Notes: a model not told the origin generated them from the sequence alone. Numbered from the stretch's first letter, positions 21,646-30,889 are shown. The stretch is DNA of 64,000 nucleotides from Acidobacteriota bacterium (GCA_003222635.1 QHWQ01000021.1:1-64000), one strand, 5' to 3'. Made by a program: numbers and translations.

Positions 21646-22173
21646 ATGGCCGACGCGCCCGACCTGCCCGACCTCCCGCGACCGTCCCAGCTCTGGAAGC
21701 AACTCAGCGCCGAGAAGAAGCGCCTCGCCGCGGATTCGTTCTGGCGTGACGACCACGCGACCGCCGAGCAGGCGGAAGCGATCAACCTCATCGCGCAGCG
21801 CATCAAGTTCCGCGTGAAGAGCGTCGTGGCGATGCCCGTCGAGAAGAAGTCGCACTACGTGCTGGCCATGCCCGCGATCTCGGAGACGATGGCCGCGCGA
21901 ATGCTCGTCGCGTATCACCTGGCGCACCAGCGGCCGATGATGGGCGCGTTTCTCGACGCGCTCGGCATCGCGCACGAGGAGGGCATCATCGCCGAAGACG
22001 AGGTGCAGCCGCCCTCACCTGATGCGCTGAAGAAAGCCGCGAAGTCGATCGCGGCGTCCTATCCTTCGGAAGACGTGTCCTTATACCTCTCTACTCTCGT
22101 CTGGCAGGACCCGGAGACCTGGGGTCCTCTCGCTGATCTTCCCGAAACCAAGTCCGTAGTTGGTAGTTCGTAG
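21646..22173 (+). CDS. Conserved hypothetical protein (175 aa)
   Basis: A soluble, mostly helical protein (SQLWKQLSAEKKRLAADSFWRDDHATAEQAEAINLIAQRIKF...). No family name can be given. The pattern of conserved-looking segments (MPAISETMAARMLVAYHLAHQRPMMGAFLDALGI) suggests a folded domain of about 140 residues. The last residues, KSVVGSS and the TAG stop, are encoded by the first heptamers of the adjacent TAGTTGG repeat, so the native C-terminus was probably replaced when the repeat arrived. Confidence 0.65.
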   Translation: MADAPDLPDLPRPSQLWKQLSAEKKRLAADSFWRDDHATAEQAEAINLIAQRIKFRVKSVVAMPVEKKSHYVLAMPAISETMAARMLVAYHLAHQRPMMGAFLDALGIAHEEGIIAEDEVQPPSPDALKKAAKSIAASYPSEDVSLYLSTLVWQDPETWGPLADLPETKSVVGSS

Positions 22174-22232
22174 TTGGTAGTCAGTCGTTGATAGTTGTCG
22201 CGACGAACTACCAACCACCAGCTACCAACTCA
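22156..22232. repeat. Inverted TAGTTGG/ACTACCA array between two genes
   Basis: The left arm (22156-22187) has TAGTTGG, TAGTTCG, TAGTTGG units; the right arm (22203-22232) has the complement. The arms can pair around a loop of about 15 nt. The left arm supplies the stop codon of the upstream gene; the right arm ends 8 nt before the terC ATG. Confidence 0.85.
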
Positions 22233-22240
22233 CAAAAAAC

Positions 22241-22984
22241 ATGGAATGGATGACGACGGCCGAAGGGTGGGCCGCTCTTCTGACGCTCACCGTCCTGGAG
22301 ATCGTCCTCGGCATCGACAACGTCATCTTCATCGCGATCGTCGCCGGAAAGCTGCCGCCGGGCCGCCGCGAGCGCGCGCGGCGCACGGGCCTGTTTCTGG
22401 CGATGTTCATCCGCATCGCGCTGCTGCTGTCGATCGTGTGGGTGATGAGCCTGACGCGGCCGCTGATAACGTTGTTCGGCCTCGACCTGTCGGGCCGTTC
22501 GCTCATCCTCGCCGGCGGCGGGCTCTTCCTGATCTTCAAGAGCACGCGCGAGATTCACGAGAACCTGGAAGGGGAGGACACGGACGATGCGCCGCACCGG
22601 CAGGCCGTCTCCTTCACTGGCGTCATCATCCAGATCCTGCTGCTCGATATCGTCTTTTCGCTCGACTCGGTGATCACCGCCGTCGGCATGGCGGAGTTCG
22701 TGTCGATCATGATCGCGGCGATCATCATCGCGGTGTGCACGATGCTGTTTGCCTCGACCGCCATCGCGGAATTCGTCGAGCGCCACCCGACGGTGAAGAT
22801 GCTGGCGCTCGCGTTCCTGCTGCTGATCGGCCTGTCGCTCATCGCGGAGGGCTTCGGCCAGCACGTGCCGAAGGGGTACATTTACTTCGCCATGGGCTTC
22901 TCGGTATTCGTGGAGATGATCAACCTGCGGGTGCGGTCGAAGGCGCACGCCGTGCAGCTTCGCCGCACCTTGCCTGACGAATGA
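22241..22984 (+). CDS. TerC family integral membrane protein
   Basis: A 247-residue membrane protein with seven or so helices. The signature acidic motifs of TerC proteins are present: LEIVLGIDNVIFI in helix 1 and LLDIVFSLDSVITAVGMA in the middle. TerC homologues are thought to export manganese or other divalent metals, often to supply secreted enzymes. The gene overlaps the next by ATGA. No Shine-Dalgarno is visible because the leader consists of the repeat array and an A-run. Confidence 0.9.
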   Translation: MEWMTTAEGWAALLTLTVLEIVLGIDNVIFIAIVAGKLPPGRRERARRTGLFLAMFIRIALLLSIVWVMSLTRPLITLFGLDLSGRSLILAGGGLFLIFKSTREIHENLEGEDTDDAPHRQAVSFTGVIIQILLLDIVFSLDSVITAVGMAEFVSIMIAAIIIAVCTMLFASTAIAEFVERHPTVKMLALAFLLLIGLSLIAEGFGQHVPKGYIYFAMGFSVFVEMINLRVRSKAHAVQLRRTLPDE

Positions 22985-23661
22985 GCGACGCCGAGCCCTC
23001 GCTGGCCACGATCGAAGCGCGCACGCACGGCCGCTACCTTGTCCGGCCACCGCGCACGCCAGGACCCTGGCCGCTGCTCGTCGGCTTTCATGGGTACGCC
23101 GAGGCGGCCAGCGACCACATGGAGGCGCTGCAGACCATCCCGGGCGCCGACCAATGGCTGCTCGTCTCCGTTCAAGCGCTGCATCCCTTCTACACGCGCA
23201 AGGATCGCGTCGTCGCCAGCTGGATGACGCGCGACGATCGCGAGCTCGCCATCGGGGACAACGTCGATTACGTGGGGCGCGTGCTCGCGCGCGTCAGGGC
23301 TGACTATCCGGCGTCACCGACGCTGGTGTTTTCCGGCTTCTCGCAAGGCGGCGCGATGGCGTACCGCGCGGCGGTGAATTACCCCGCCAATGGTCTCATC
23401 GTGCTCGCCGCGGACGTGCCTCCGGATATCGTCGAGCGTCGCGGCGCCGTACCGCTGCCGGCGATGCTGCTTGGCCGCGGCACCCGCGACGACTGGTATA
23501 CCGAGGAGAAGCTAGCCGGGGACCGCGCCGCGCTCGCGCGCCTCGATGCTCGCGTCGAGGTGTGCGTCTTCGACGGCGGCCACGAGTGGACCGACGCGTT
23601 TCGCGCCGCGGCTGCCGCGTTTCTCCACCGCGTGAGTCAGGAGAAACACGGCAGGTCCTGA
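22981..23661 (+). CDS. Alpha/beta hydrolase (phospholipase/carboxylesterase type)
   Basis: A 226-residue cytoplasmic hydrolase. The nucleophile elbow GFSQGG (Ser at about 121), an acid expected in the strand around GRGTRDDWY and the histidine in GGHEW make the catalytic triad. The oxyanion region is LLVGFHGYAE. No signal peptide. It overlaps terC by 4 nt and converges with the following membrane gene, with a 25-nt overlap at the 3' ends. Substrate unknown. Confidence 0.85.
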   Translation: MSDAEPSLATIEARTHGRYLVRPPRTPGPWPLLVGFHGYAEAASDHMEALQTIPGADQWLLVSVQALHPFYTRKDRVVASWMTRDDRELAIGDNVDYVGRVLARVRADYPASPTLVFSGFSQGGAMAYRAAVNYPANGLIVLAADVPPDIVERRGAVPLPAMLLGRGTRDDWYTEEKLAGDRAALARLDARVEVCVFDGGHEWTDAFRAAAAAFLHRVSQEKHGRS

Positions 23662-25652
23662 AACGCGGAATGCGCTGTCGGCTGAAGGTCGCGGCGGACG
23701 AGAACCCGCAGGCGCACGTCGCGACCGAAATCGAACGTTCCACGATCTTCGTACCGCGACCGCAGAAACGCATCGAGTGCCGGGAACGACGCGGCATAAT
23801 CCGCCGTGTAGACCGGTTCAGGCGGCTCGAAGACAATCGGAACGGGGTGCGCCGCGATGCCCTCGATGACCGTCCGTTGATCCTCCGACCCGGTGAAGTA
23901 GTGCGGTCGAATCCATACCTGTCCGCCCGCGAAACCGCGCGCTGACAGGAAATACAGTTCCTGCAGATAGCCAACCGCAAGCACGCGGTCCGTGGGCCTG
24001 GTGCACGCGTTCACGTACCGCGCGACGCGCGTGATGCCCGGGTCGTCACCAAAGGCGGCGACGGGTGGATCCGTGGAGAGCAGCGCGTAGACTTCCGACG
24101 CCCGGTGCCGCACGCCTGACACGCCGCTGAATGCCCCCGCCTGCCTGAGCTGCGCGGACACCTGTTCGATCGACTGGGTACTGAGAATCGTCAACAGCAA
24201 CAGCACGCAAGTCGCCGCAATGCCGAGGAGGCGCAGCGGCCGCCGCGACGCGTTGATCATCACCGCCACGAGCCACGCGGCAAGAACGCCGGTGACTTCC
24301 GTCACGTCAGCGAGCCGCGACGTCAGACTGCCCCGCAGGAAGCCGCGATCGATGAGCACGGCGAGCAGGACGACGATGGCCATTTTCTCCGCGCCGCGCG
24401 TCCATCGCTCCGGAGACGGCGCCTCCGCGCGTCGCAGCAGCGCGATCATCGCGGCCAGTGGCAGACCCCACATCAGATAGTAGAGAAACGGCGCCGCGTT
24501 TTCGGCGCGCAGAACTCCCGGCAGCACGCGATAGCGTGTTGCCGCCGCGCCCAATCGTTCGATGGCCGTCGGCTGACGCGCGTAGGCCGGATCGTTGATG
24601 ACGAAGAGCGACCGGTCGATGCCCTGCGTGTCGGCAATCGCCGGCTCGGTGACGATCGCCTGCAGGCGCTGCCGTGACCAGTCCGTCAGCAAATACGTGC
24701 GCACACCGGATGGACGCACGTCGAACAGACGCAGCCCGTGCCGCCGCTCGTCCTCCTCGCGCGTGCGATCCGTGACCGCCGCTGCCCATCGCACGTTGAC
24801 GTGTGGCAGCTGCGGCGGCCGTTCGACTCGAACCACGGCTGGCATCGACCAGTCGAAGCTGAAACGCGGGCGCTGCAGCGTCGTATGCGGCAGCTCGGCC
24901 TGGATGAACGACCCGAACGCGCGGAAGTAGTGGACGACGCCGCCGTGCGCCTGCATCCAGATCAGATACGGCGACAGCGCGGCGGTCGTCATCGCGGCAA
25001 GCAGGACGGTCTCCGTCGCCGCGCGTCGCAGCGTCCTGTCATGGGCGACGACCACCGACGCCGCTCCGGCAACGAAGATGTAGATGCCGTGATCGTGCCG
25101 CAGGAGGAAACCGAACGCGATGCTCAGCGCCATGAGCGCGAGCGATCGCCGCGTCGGCCGGTCGATGTACCACCAGCACACGGGGATGGCCACGGCATAC
25201 GCAAGCAGCTTCGGGTAGTTGTACAACCGCGGCGCCATGGCGATCTGCAGGAGAGCGATCGCGACGGCAATCGCCGTCGACCCGCTCGCGCGGCGTGCGA
25301 GCCAGAACAGCGCCGCGCAGCTGAGGCCGAGCAGTCCCATCGTCAACACGGCTTCCGCGAACAACGTATGCCCGAAGGTGAGGAGACTCGCCGCCGACAG
25401 CATCACCGGCAGGGGCTGTCCCTGATCCCAACCTGGCAGCGGCATGTCGCCGAGCACGACCTGCTGCGCCTCGGACAGCGTGACGAACTCATCGTTCTCG
25501 AAGCCACCGAGCGGACCGCCGAGCGCCCCGAAGCGGTAGACGCACGTGAGCGCGGCGAGGAATGCGCCGATGCAAATCAGGACCGCGACACGCCCGCGCG
25601 CGCGCGATGTAGGTACAACTCTCCCAAGCGAGAGCGCTTGCGCATTGGACAT
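23637..25652 (-). CDS. GT-C type membrane glycosyltransferase-like protein (copy 1)
   Basis: A 671-residue polytopic protein with about ten helices in the first 480 residues and a soluble C-terminal domain. The motif GGPLGGFENDEFVTLSEAQQVVLGD in the first large loop holds acidic residues where GT-39/GT-83 type enzymes (PMT, ArnT) have their catalytic aspartates. LLRHDHGIYIF and RLYNYPKLLAY are also conserved with its neighbour. Such enzymes move sugars from lipid-linked donors at the membrane. It is a paralogue of the divergent gene at 25692. The track ORF is 89 codons longer; the ATG at 25652 is the likely start. Confidence 0.75.
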   Translation of the reverse strand: MSNAQALSLGRVVPTSRARGRVAVLICIGAFLAALTCVYRFGALGGPLGGFENDEFVTLSEAQQVVLGDMPLPGWDQGQPLPVMLSAASLLTFGHTLFAEAVLTMGLLGLSCAALFWLARRASGSTAIAVAIALLQIAMAPRLYNYPKLLAYAVAIPVCWWYIDRPTRRSLALMALSIAFGFLLRHDHGIYIFVAGAASVVVAHDRTLRRAATETVLLAAMTTAALSPYLIWMQAHGGVVHYFRAFGSFIQAELPHTTLQRPRFSFDWSMPAVVRVERPPQLPHVNVRWAAAVTDRTREEDERRHGLRLFDVRPSGVRTYLLTDWSRQRLQAIVTEPAIADTQGIDRSLFVINDPAYARQPTAIERLGAAATRYRVLPGVLRAENAAPFLYYLMWGLPLAAMIALLRRAEAPSPERWTRGAEKMAIVVLLAVLIDRGFLRGSLTSRLADVTEVTGVLAAWLVAVMINASRRPLRLLGIAATCVLLLLTILSTQSIEQVSAQLRQAGAFSGVSGVRHRASEVYALLSTDPPVAAFGDDPGITRVARYVNACTRPTDRVLAVGYLQELYFLSARGFAGGQVWIRPHYFTGSEDQRTVIEGIAAHPVPIVFEPPEPVYTADYAASFPALDAFLRSRYEDRGTFDFGRDVRLRVLVRRDLQPTAHSAFQDLPCFS

Positions 25653-25671
25653 CTGGGGGAATCCGAGGGGG

Positions 25672-25685
25672 AGTATACCTAAGAT
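25672..25685. promoter_or_regulatory. Back-to-back -10 boxes between the divergent GT-C pair
   Basis: The plus-strand box TAAGAT (25680-25685) lies 6 nt before the TTG at 25692. The minus-strand box TATACT (25672-25677) lies 19 nt before the ATG at 25652. The two promoters almost touch, so the genes cannot easily fire at once. Confidence 0.5.
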
Positions 25686-25691
25686 CGGCCA

Positions 25692-27749
25692 TTGAGTGAC
25701 TGGCGCGTCGGTGCCATCTACAATCCCTACGAAGTGCCGTTCACGTACGACGCACCGTTGACTCCGGTTCGCCAGCGCGTCAACGGCCGCACGATTGCCG
25801 TTTCGATTATTGCCTCCGGGTTGGTCGCCGCCACGATGCTGTATCGAGTCCTCGCCATGGGGGGGCCCCTGGGAGGCTTCGAGAACGATCAGTTCGTCAC
25901 CCTGTCCCAGGCGCAGCAAATTGTCATGGGTGACTGGCCGGTACGCGATTTCGTCGCGCTCGGCAAGCCCTTGACGCTGCTCTTGTCCGCATTCGGCCAG
26001 GTGTTTCTCGGGCGAACGCTGCTCGCGGAAGCCGTGCTGACGTCAGCGTTCCTGGGCGTCTGCGCGGCGGTCCTCTTTGTCATGGGCTGTCGCGCCTCGG
26101 GGTCGATCGTGATCCCGCTGCTGGTGGCGCTGATGCAGATCGCCATGGCGCCGCGCTTCTATAACTATCCGAAGCTCCTCGCCTACGCGATGGCCATCCC
26201 CGCCCTGTGGTGGTACATCGACCGTCCCGACCGGCGGCGGCTCGCCGTTCTCGCGCTTGTCGGCGTCCTGGCGTTTCTCCTTCGCTACGATCACGGTGTC
26301 TACGTGGGCATCGCGGCGATCCTCGCGGTCGCGCTCGCATGGCGGCTGGACGTGCGGCGGATGGCGACCGACATTGCGCTCCTGGGGGCGATGGCGTTCG
26401 CGCTCGTGGCTCCCTACCTCGTGTTCATTCAGTTGAACGGCGGGCTCGTCGAGCATTTTCAATCGTTCGTTCGCTACGCCACGCAGACCGCATCGCGCAC
26501 CGCCTATCGTCCGGTGGACATGTCACTCGATTGGTCACAACCGTTCGTCACGCGCGTGCCGACCTTGCGCGACGGGCCGCGGATCAACGTGCGATGGGTG
26601 CCGGGCATGGCGCCGGCGCAACGCGCCGCGCGTGAGGAGGCACTCGGCCTCGTGGAGCCGGAGCCTATTCGGGCGGACGTCGTCAAGTACGCGTTGCTGG
26701 ACTCGTCTCCAGCGCGTCTCGCCGCCATCGTGACCGATGCGGCGATTGCCGACACCTCGGGAATCGATCGCGACACGTTCGTGATCAACGATCCGTTCTA
26801 TACACACGTGCCCACGCCGGGCGACCGGTTCGTGGCGTTCATGACAAGCGTGCGGATATTGCCCGGCATCTTTCGTCCGGTGAACGCAGCGCCGTTTCTC
26901 TTGCACCTGATGTACTTGATACCGCTCGCCGCGCTGATACTCGTGCTTGCGGGAGGCGCCGGTTCGGCAACGATGGCGGCAGGCAGGCCATCGACGGCGA
27001 AGATTGTGGTGCTTGTCGTATTGACGCTGCTTGTCGAACGGAGCTTTCTGCGCGGCAACCTGCCGTCGCGGCTGGCGGATGTGAGCGAACCAGTCGGCAT
27101 CCTTGCGTGCTGGGTCGCCGCGGCGATGCTGCTGCGATCGTCACGTTGGGGCACGTGGCTCGCGGCGGGCTCGCTGCTCGCCGTGTTCGCGGCCTCGGCG
27201 GCGAGCGTCGAAGCGCTGGAGAATGTGTCCGGACAGGTACGGCAGTCGGGCATCGTCACGGGTGAGGTCCGCGATCGTGCGGCTGGTGTCTACACGCTGC
27301 TCACGGCGCAGCCGCCCGTTGACGCCTGGCCTGCCGACACCGTCGGCATGGAGGCCCTCGCCCGCTACGTGCGCAGCTGCACCGCTCCAACCGATCGTGT
27401 GCTCGCCGTCGGGTACATCCCCGAGCTGTTCTTCATGGCATCACGCCAGTTCGCCGGTGGCCATGTGTGGATTCAGCCTCGTTTCTTCAACACCGCCGGG
27501 CACCAGGCGTTGATGATCGACAGGATCCTGAGCTATCGCGTGCCCATCGCGATCACCGTGGCCGAGCCCGAGTACACGGCCGATTATGTGAAGAGTTTTC
27601 CGGCGCTCACGAACATGTTGCACCGCGAGTATCAGGAGGCTGCGACCGAGGACTTCGGACGCGGTTTTCGATTCCGGATCCTGATCCGGCAGGGGATCAC
27701 GCCGACGCGGACCTACCAACCGAGCCATCTGCCGTGCTTCTCATCGTGA
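25692..27749 (+). CDS. GT-C type membrane glycosyltransferase-like protein (copy 2)
   Basis: A 685-residue paralogue of the divergent gene. It shares GGPLGGFENDQFVTLSQAQQIVMGD, RFYNYPKLLAYAMAIPALWWYIDRP, FLLRYDHGVYV, and the C-terminal AVGYIPELFFMASRQFAGGHVWIQP. Helices are spread over residues 35-500. The TTG start is favoured because TAAGAT lies at the leaderless distance; GTG at 25734 is the alternative. The final FLLIVR/PCFSS ends differ slightly. Role as for copy 1: a probable lipid-linked-sugar transferase with unknown acceptor. Confidence 0.72.
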   Translation: MSDWRVGAIYNPYEVPFTYDAPLTPVRQRVNGRTIAVSIIASGLVAATMLYRVLAMGGPLGGFENDQFVTLSQAQQIVMGDWPVRDFVALGKPLTLLLSAFGQVFLGRTLLAEAVLTSAFLGVCAAVLFVMGCRASGSIVIPLLVALMQIAMAPRFYNYPKLLAYAMAIPALWWYIDRPDRRRLAVLALVGVLAFLLRYDHGVYVGIAAILAVALAWRLDVRRMATDIALLGAMAFALVAPYLVFIQLNGGLVEHFQSFVRYATQTASRTAYRPVDMSLDWSQPFVTRVPTLRDGPRINVRWVPGMAPAQRAAREEALGLVEPEPIRADVVKYALLDSSPARLAAIVTDAAIADTSGIDRDTFVINDPFYTHVPTPGDRFVAFMTSVRILPGIFRPVNAAPFLLHLMYLIPLAALILVLAGGAGSATMAAGRPSTAKIVVLVVLTLLVERSFLRGNLPSRLADVSEPVGILACWVAAAMLLRSSRWGTWLAAGSLLAVFAASAASVEALENVSGQVRQSGIVTGEVRDRAAGVYTLLTAQPPVDAWPADTVGMEALARYVRSCTAPTDRVLAVGYIPELFFMASRQFAGGHVWIQPRFFNTAGHQALMIDRILSYRVPIAITVAEPEYTADYVKSFPALTNMLHREYQEAATEDFGRGFRFRILIRQGITPTRTYQPSHLPCFSS

Positions 27750-27756
27750 GACAGCG

Positions 27757-28675
27757 GTGACGCTCCGCGAGCTTGGATGGAGCGATCGGTTTGCCGCCGC
27801 GTACCAACCGTGGGAATCGAAGATCGACATCCAGCCCGGACGCGTCGCGATCGAGTTCAACCAGATTTTTCGCATCTACGTCGACGGCGGGGAGATCGAC
27901 GCCGTCACCGCCGGACGCCTGAAGCATCGTGCGCGCGGGCGCGTCGAGCTGCCGGCCGTCGGCGACTGGGTCGCGCTTCGCAAACGTCCCGAAGAAGATC
28001 GCGGCGTCATCGTGGAAGTCCTGCCGCGCCGCAGCGCCTTCACGCGCCGCGCGGCCGGCGAACCGACCGGCGAGCAGGTGGTCGCCGCCAACGTGGACGT
28101 GGTGTTCGTCGTGATGGGGCTCGATCGTGACTACAACCATCGCCGGCTCGAGCGCTACCTGCTGATGGCGCGCGAGAGCGGCGCGTCGCCGGCCATCATC
28201 CTCACCAAGCCGGACCTCTCGTCCGATCTGTCCTCGCAGCTCAACGACGTGACGACGCTGGCGGGAGATGTCATCGTACACGTGGTCAATCCGAAAGCGG
28301 GAGAAGGGCTCGATCACGTGCGGCGGCATCTCGCGCCGGGGCGTACGGCGGCGCTGCTCGGATCGTCCGGGGTAGGGAAGAGCACGATCATCAACCGGTT
28401 GGTTGGCGAAGACGTCCGCCGCACGCAGGAAGTGCGCGCGGCCGACTCGCGCGGCCGCCACACGACCTCGCATCGTGAGCTCGTCGTGCTGCCGGACGGT
28501 GGGCTGATCATCGACACGCCGGGGATGCCGCGACGAGCCGCGATGCGCCGTCAAGGCCGCCGTCGCCGAAGGAACGGTTTCAGCCGATCGGCTCGACAGC
28601 TACCTCAAGGTGCAGGACGAGCTCGCGGAGCTGGCGCGCCAGCAGGAGGAGCGGGCGCGGAAGATGAAGCGCTAG
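27757..28675 (+). pseudogene. rsgA: Ribosome small-subunit GTPase RsgA, internal deletion and frameshift
   Basis: RsgA is a circularly permuted GTPase that helps mature the 30S subunit. The first frame (GTG 27757) holds the OB-fold and the permuted G motifs: G4 TKPD, G1 GSSGVGKST, G3 DTPG. After IIDTPGM near 28530 the frame is lost. The C-terminal helix (AVAEGTVSADRLDSYLKVQDELAEL...KMKR) continues in another frame to 28675. The zinc knuckle region with its Cys/His residues, which should lie between, is mostly gone. This is one of six similar breaks in the window; assembly error is plausible. Confidence 0.8.
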
Positions 28676-29774
28676 GCGGCGGAGGGGCGGGTGGAAGCAG
28701 CAGATCCGCTTGCGGAATAGGCTTCGGCCCCGACGGATACCTCGATTGATAGACCGGTGCGTCCGGCAGCCGCGGCATATCCGCGCTCACGAACTGATCG
28801 ACCGGCATCACCCAGAGTCCGCCGAGCAGCACCACCACCAGCAGCGCCACCGCCATCAACACAAGACGCCGCCGGCTTGGCGCCGCGGCTGTCCCCGTTG
28901 AGGCTTTTGCGGCTTTCCGCTTCGGGCGGCCGGTCGCCGGAAGACGCAATCCCAGACTCGCTGCCCCCTCCTCGACGATCGCCGGCGTCAGCCGGTTCAC
29001 ACGCATCTGCGCCGCCTGCATCAGCGAGCGATCGCAGAGCAGGTTGATGATGCGCGGCACGCCGCCCGTGAAGGCGTGCACGAGATCGAGCGCGGCGGGT
29101 TCGAAGGTGACCGCCGTCGATCCGCGCGCGACCCACAGCCGATGCGCGATGTAGGCCTCGACCTCCTCGCGGTTGAGCGGCTTGAGCGTGGCGCGAATCG
29201 AGATGCGCTGATCGAGCTGCCGCATCTCCACCGCCGCGAGCATGTCGAGCAGGTTCAGCTGGCCGACGAGCACGATTTGCAGCAGCTTCGATTCGTTCGT
29301 CTCCAGGTTGGAGACGATGCGGATCTGCTCGAGCACCTGCGGCGAGAGGTGCTGCGCCTCGTCGATGATCAGCACCGCGCTGCCGTGAATCGGCATCAGC
29401 GAGAGCAGGAACTCGTGCAGCGTGCTGATGAGCGCGTGCTTGCTCGCGGTGGCGATGCGTCCGCTGCGCACGCCCTCGCGCGAGACGACGCCGAAGTCGA
29501 GCAGCACTTCGCGCAGCAGCTCTTCGACCGACAGAAACGGATTCAGAATCAGCGACGTGAAGACGCTCGCGTCGAGCTGCTCGAGAAGCGCCCGGCAGCT
29601 CGTCGTCTTGCCGGTGCCGATGTCGCCCGTGAGGACGATGAAACCTTCCTTGCGGCGGATGGCCTGCTGCAGGAGGGTGATCGCTTCGTCGTGCGATTCG
29701 CTGCGGTAGAGGAACCGCGGATCAGGTGTCAGCGTGAACGGCGGTTGTACGAAGCCGAAATACTGCTCGTACAT
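28605..29774 (-). CDS. ExeA/GspA-like AAA ATPase
   Basis: A 389-residue protein with a canonical start MYEQYFGFVQPPFTLTPDPRF, Walker A GDIGTGKTT and Walker B AVLIIDEAQ, then the ExeA-type C-terminal subdomain ending near 275, a basic linker, one membrane helix (RLVLMAVALLVVVLLGGLWV) and a Pro-rich periplasmic tail. ExeA-type ATPases work in type II secretion or polysaccharide export. The 694-residue track ORF is a false fusion with the antisense of the cyclophilin gene. A GTG at 29813 with TATATT upstream is an alternative start. The 3' end overlaps rsgA by 71 nt. Confidence 0.85.
   Translation of the reverse strand: MYEQYFGFVQPPFTLTPDPRFLYRSESHDEAITLLQQAIRRKEGFIVLTGDIGTGKTTSCRALLEQLDASVFTSLILNPFLSVEELLREVLLDFGVVSREGVRSGRIATASKHALISTLHEFLLSLMPIHGSAVLIIDEAQHLSPQVLEQIRIVSNLETNESKLLQIVLVGQLNLLDMLAAVEMRQLDQRISIRATLKPLNREEVEAYIAHRLWVARGSTAVTFEPAALDLVHAFTGGVPRIINLLCDRSLMQAAQMRVNRLTPAIVEEGAASLGLRLPATGRPKRKAAKASTGTAAAPSRRRLVLMAVALLVVVLLGGLWVMPVDQFVSADMPRLPDAPVYQSRYPSGPKPIPQADLLLPPAPPPPSASSSAPAPPAGAPAPRARPAP
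29366..29430. repeat. Source copy of the 79-bp direct repeat (ATPase gene)
   Basis: The segment from about 29352 to 29430, coding for the Walker B region of the ATPase, is repeated exactly at about 30644-30722. See the cyclophilin entry. Confidence 0.85.
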
Positions 29775-29840
29775 CGACGCGTCGCGGGTCTGCGCGGTGG
29801 CCTGGGAACTCACGCCCACGCCAATATAACAGGGAATGCC

Positions 29841-29846
29841 TATAAT
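29841..29846 (+). promoter_or_regulatory. -10 box TATAAT, 6 nt before the cyclophilin gene
   Basis: A perfect TATAAT is followed by CCCGGC and the ATG at 29853. No Shine-Dalgarno site exists in the gap, so the transcript is probably leaderless. It is divergent from the ATPase. Confidence 0.65.
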
Positions 29847-29852
29847 CCCGGC

Positions 29853-30889
29853 ATGATCGCGCTGCTGATTCTGCTGTCGCTGCTCGCGCTTCCGCATCCG
29901 GCCATGGCGCAGGCCCGCGCACAGGCGCCGCCATCCCGTCCGCCGGCGACGCGCCCGCAGCCCGCGCGGCCGCCTGCGCCCGCGGATACCTATTTCGTCA
30001 GCACGCTGTCCGCGGCGGAAATCCAGAACAAGCAGGCCGTGATCGAGACGCCGATGGGCACCATCGTGCTCGACTTGCTCGCCGATGCCGCGCCGAATCA
30101 TGTCGCGCACTTCATCACGCGCGCCCGCGAGGGTGCGTATGACGGCACGATCTTTCATCGCGTGATCCCGAACGGGATCATCCAGGGAGGCGATCCGCTC
30201 TCCACAGATCCCGCGCAAAGTGCACGCTACGGCACAGGTGGCATGCGGGAGCTGCGCTTCGAACGGAACAGCGAGCAGATGTCGCGCGGCGCGGTGGCGG
30301 CCACGCTCGCGCCGGGGATGCCCGACAGCGGCGGCTCGCAGTTCTTCATCTGCATCTTCGACCAGCTGCCGCTCACAGGTCAGTACACCGTGTTCGCCCG
30401 CGTGGCCGAAGGGCTGAACGTCGCGCAGAAGATCTCGCAGGTGGAGGCCGACAACACCGTGCCGAAGCAGCGCGTCGCCATGACGAAGGTGACCATTCGC
30501 GACAAGCCAGCGGCTGGTCCCGAGCCGTTCGCGACGGAAACGGCGGAGGAGCTGTCGAAGTATCGCGCGGTGCTCGAGACGTCGATCGGGAACATCACCT
30601 TCCAGTTCTTCCCGGACAAGGCGCCGAATCACGTGCGGAACTTCCTGCGCCTCGTCGATGATCAGCACCGCGCTGCCGTGAATCGGCATCAGCGAGAGCA
30701 GGAACTCGTGCAGCGTGCTGATGCATCGTCCTCGCGCGTACGCCGGTGCTCGACGGGAAATACACGGCTTTCGGCAAGGTGGTGGAGGGCATGGAGGTCG
30801 TCGAAAAGATCGAAGCCGTTACCGTCAACGGCGAGACCCCCGTCAAGCGCGTCGAGTTGAAGAAAGTAGCCGTAACGAAGATCCCGTGA
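29853..30889 (+). pseudogene. Tandem cyclophilin-type peptidyl-prolyl isomerase, second domain broken
   Basis: The product has a signal peptide (LLILLSLLALPHPAMAQA), a Pro-rich linker and a complete first cyclophilin domain (FHRVIPNGIIQGGDP, GSQFFI, YTVFARVAEGLNV). A second domain begins (VLETSIGNITFQFFPDKAPNHVRNFLRL) but is then replaced by the 79-bp copy of the ATPase gene; its C-terminus (YTAFGKVVEGMEVVEKIEAVTVNGETPVKRVELKKVAVTKIP) resumes in another frame to TGA 30889. It would fold outer-membrane or periplasmic proteins. The insertion could be a rearrangement or a chimeric assembly. Confidence 0.78.
30644..30722. repeat. 79-bp direct repeat copied from the ATPase gene into the cyclophilin gene
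   Basis: From CTGCGCCTCGTCGATGATCA to about ...CGTGCTGATG, this segment matches 29352-29430 exactly, base for base as read. Its left junction shares CTGCGCCTCG with the cyclophilin sequence, a short homology that could guide recombination or mislead an assembler. Confidence 0.85.

Noticed and set aside
22156-22232. CRISPR-like array
   Set aside because: Units are 7 nt without spacers and are arranged as inverted arms; no cas genes occur in the window.
28605-30689. A 694-residue minus-strand ORF as one protein
   Set aside because: Its first 300 or so residues are the antisense of the cyclophilin gene and lack any domain; the canonical ATPase start MYEQYFGF lies at 29774.
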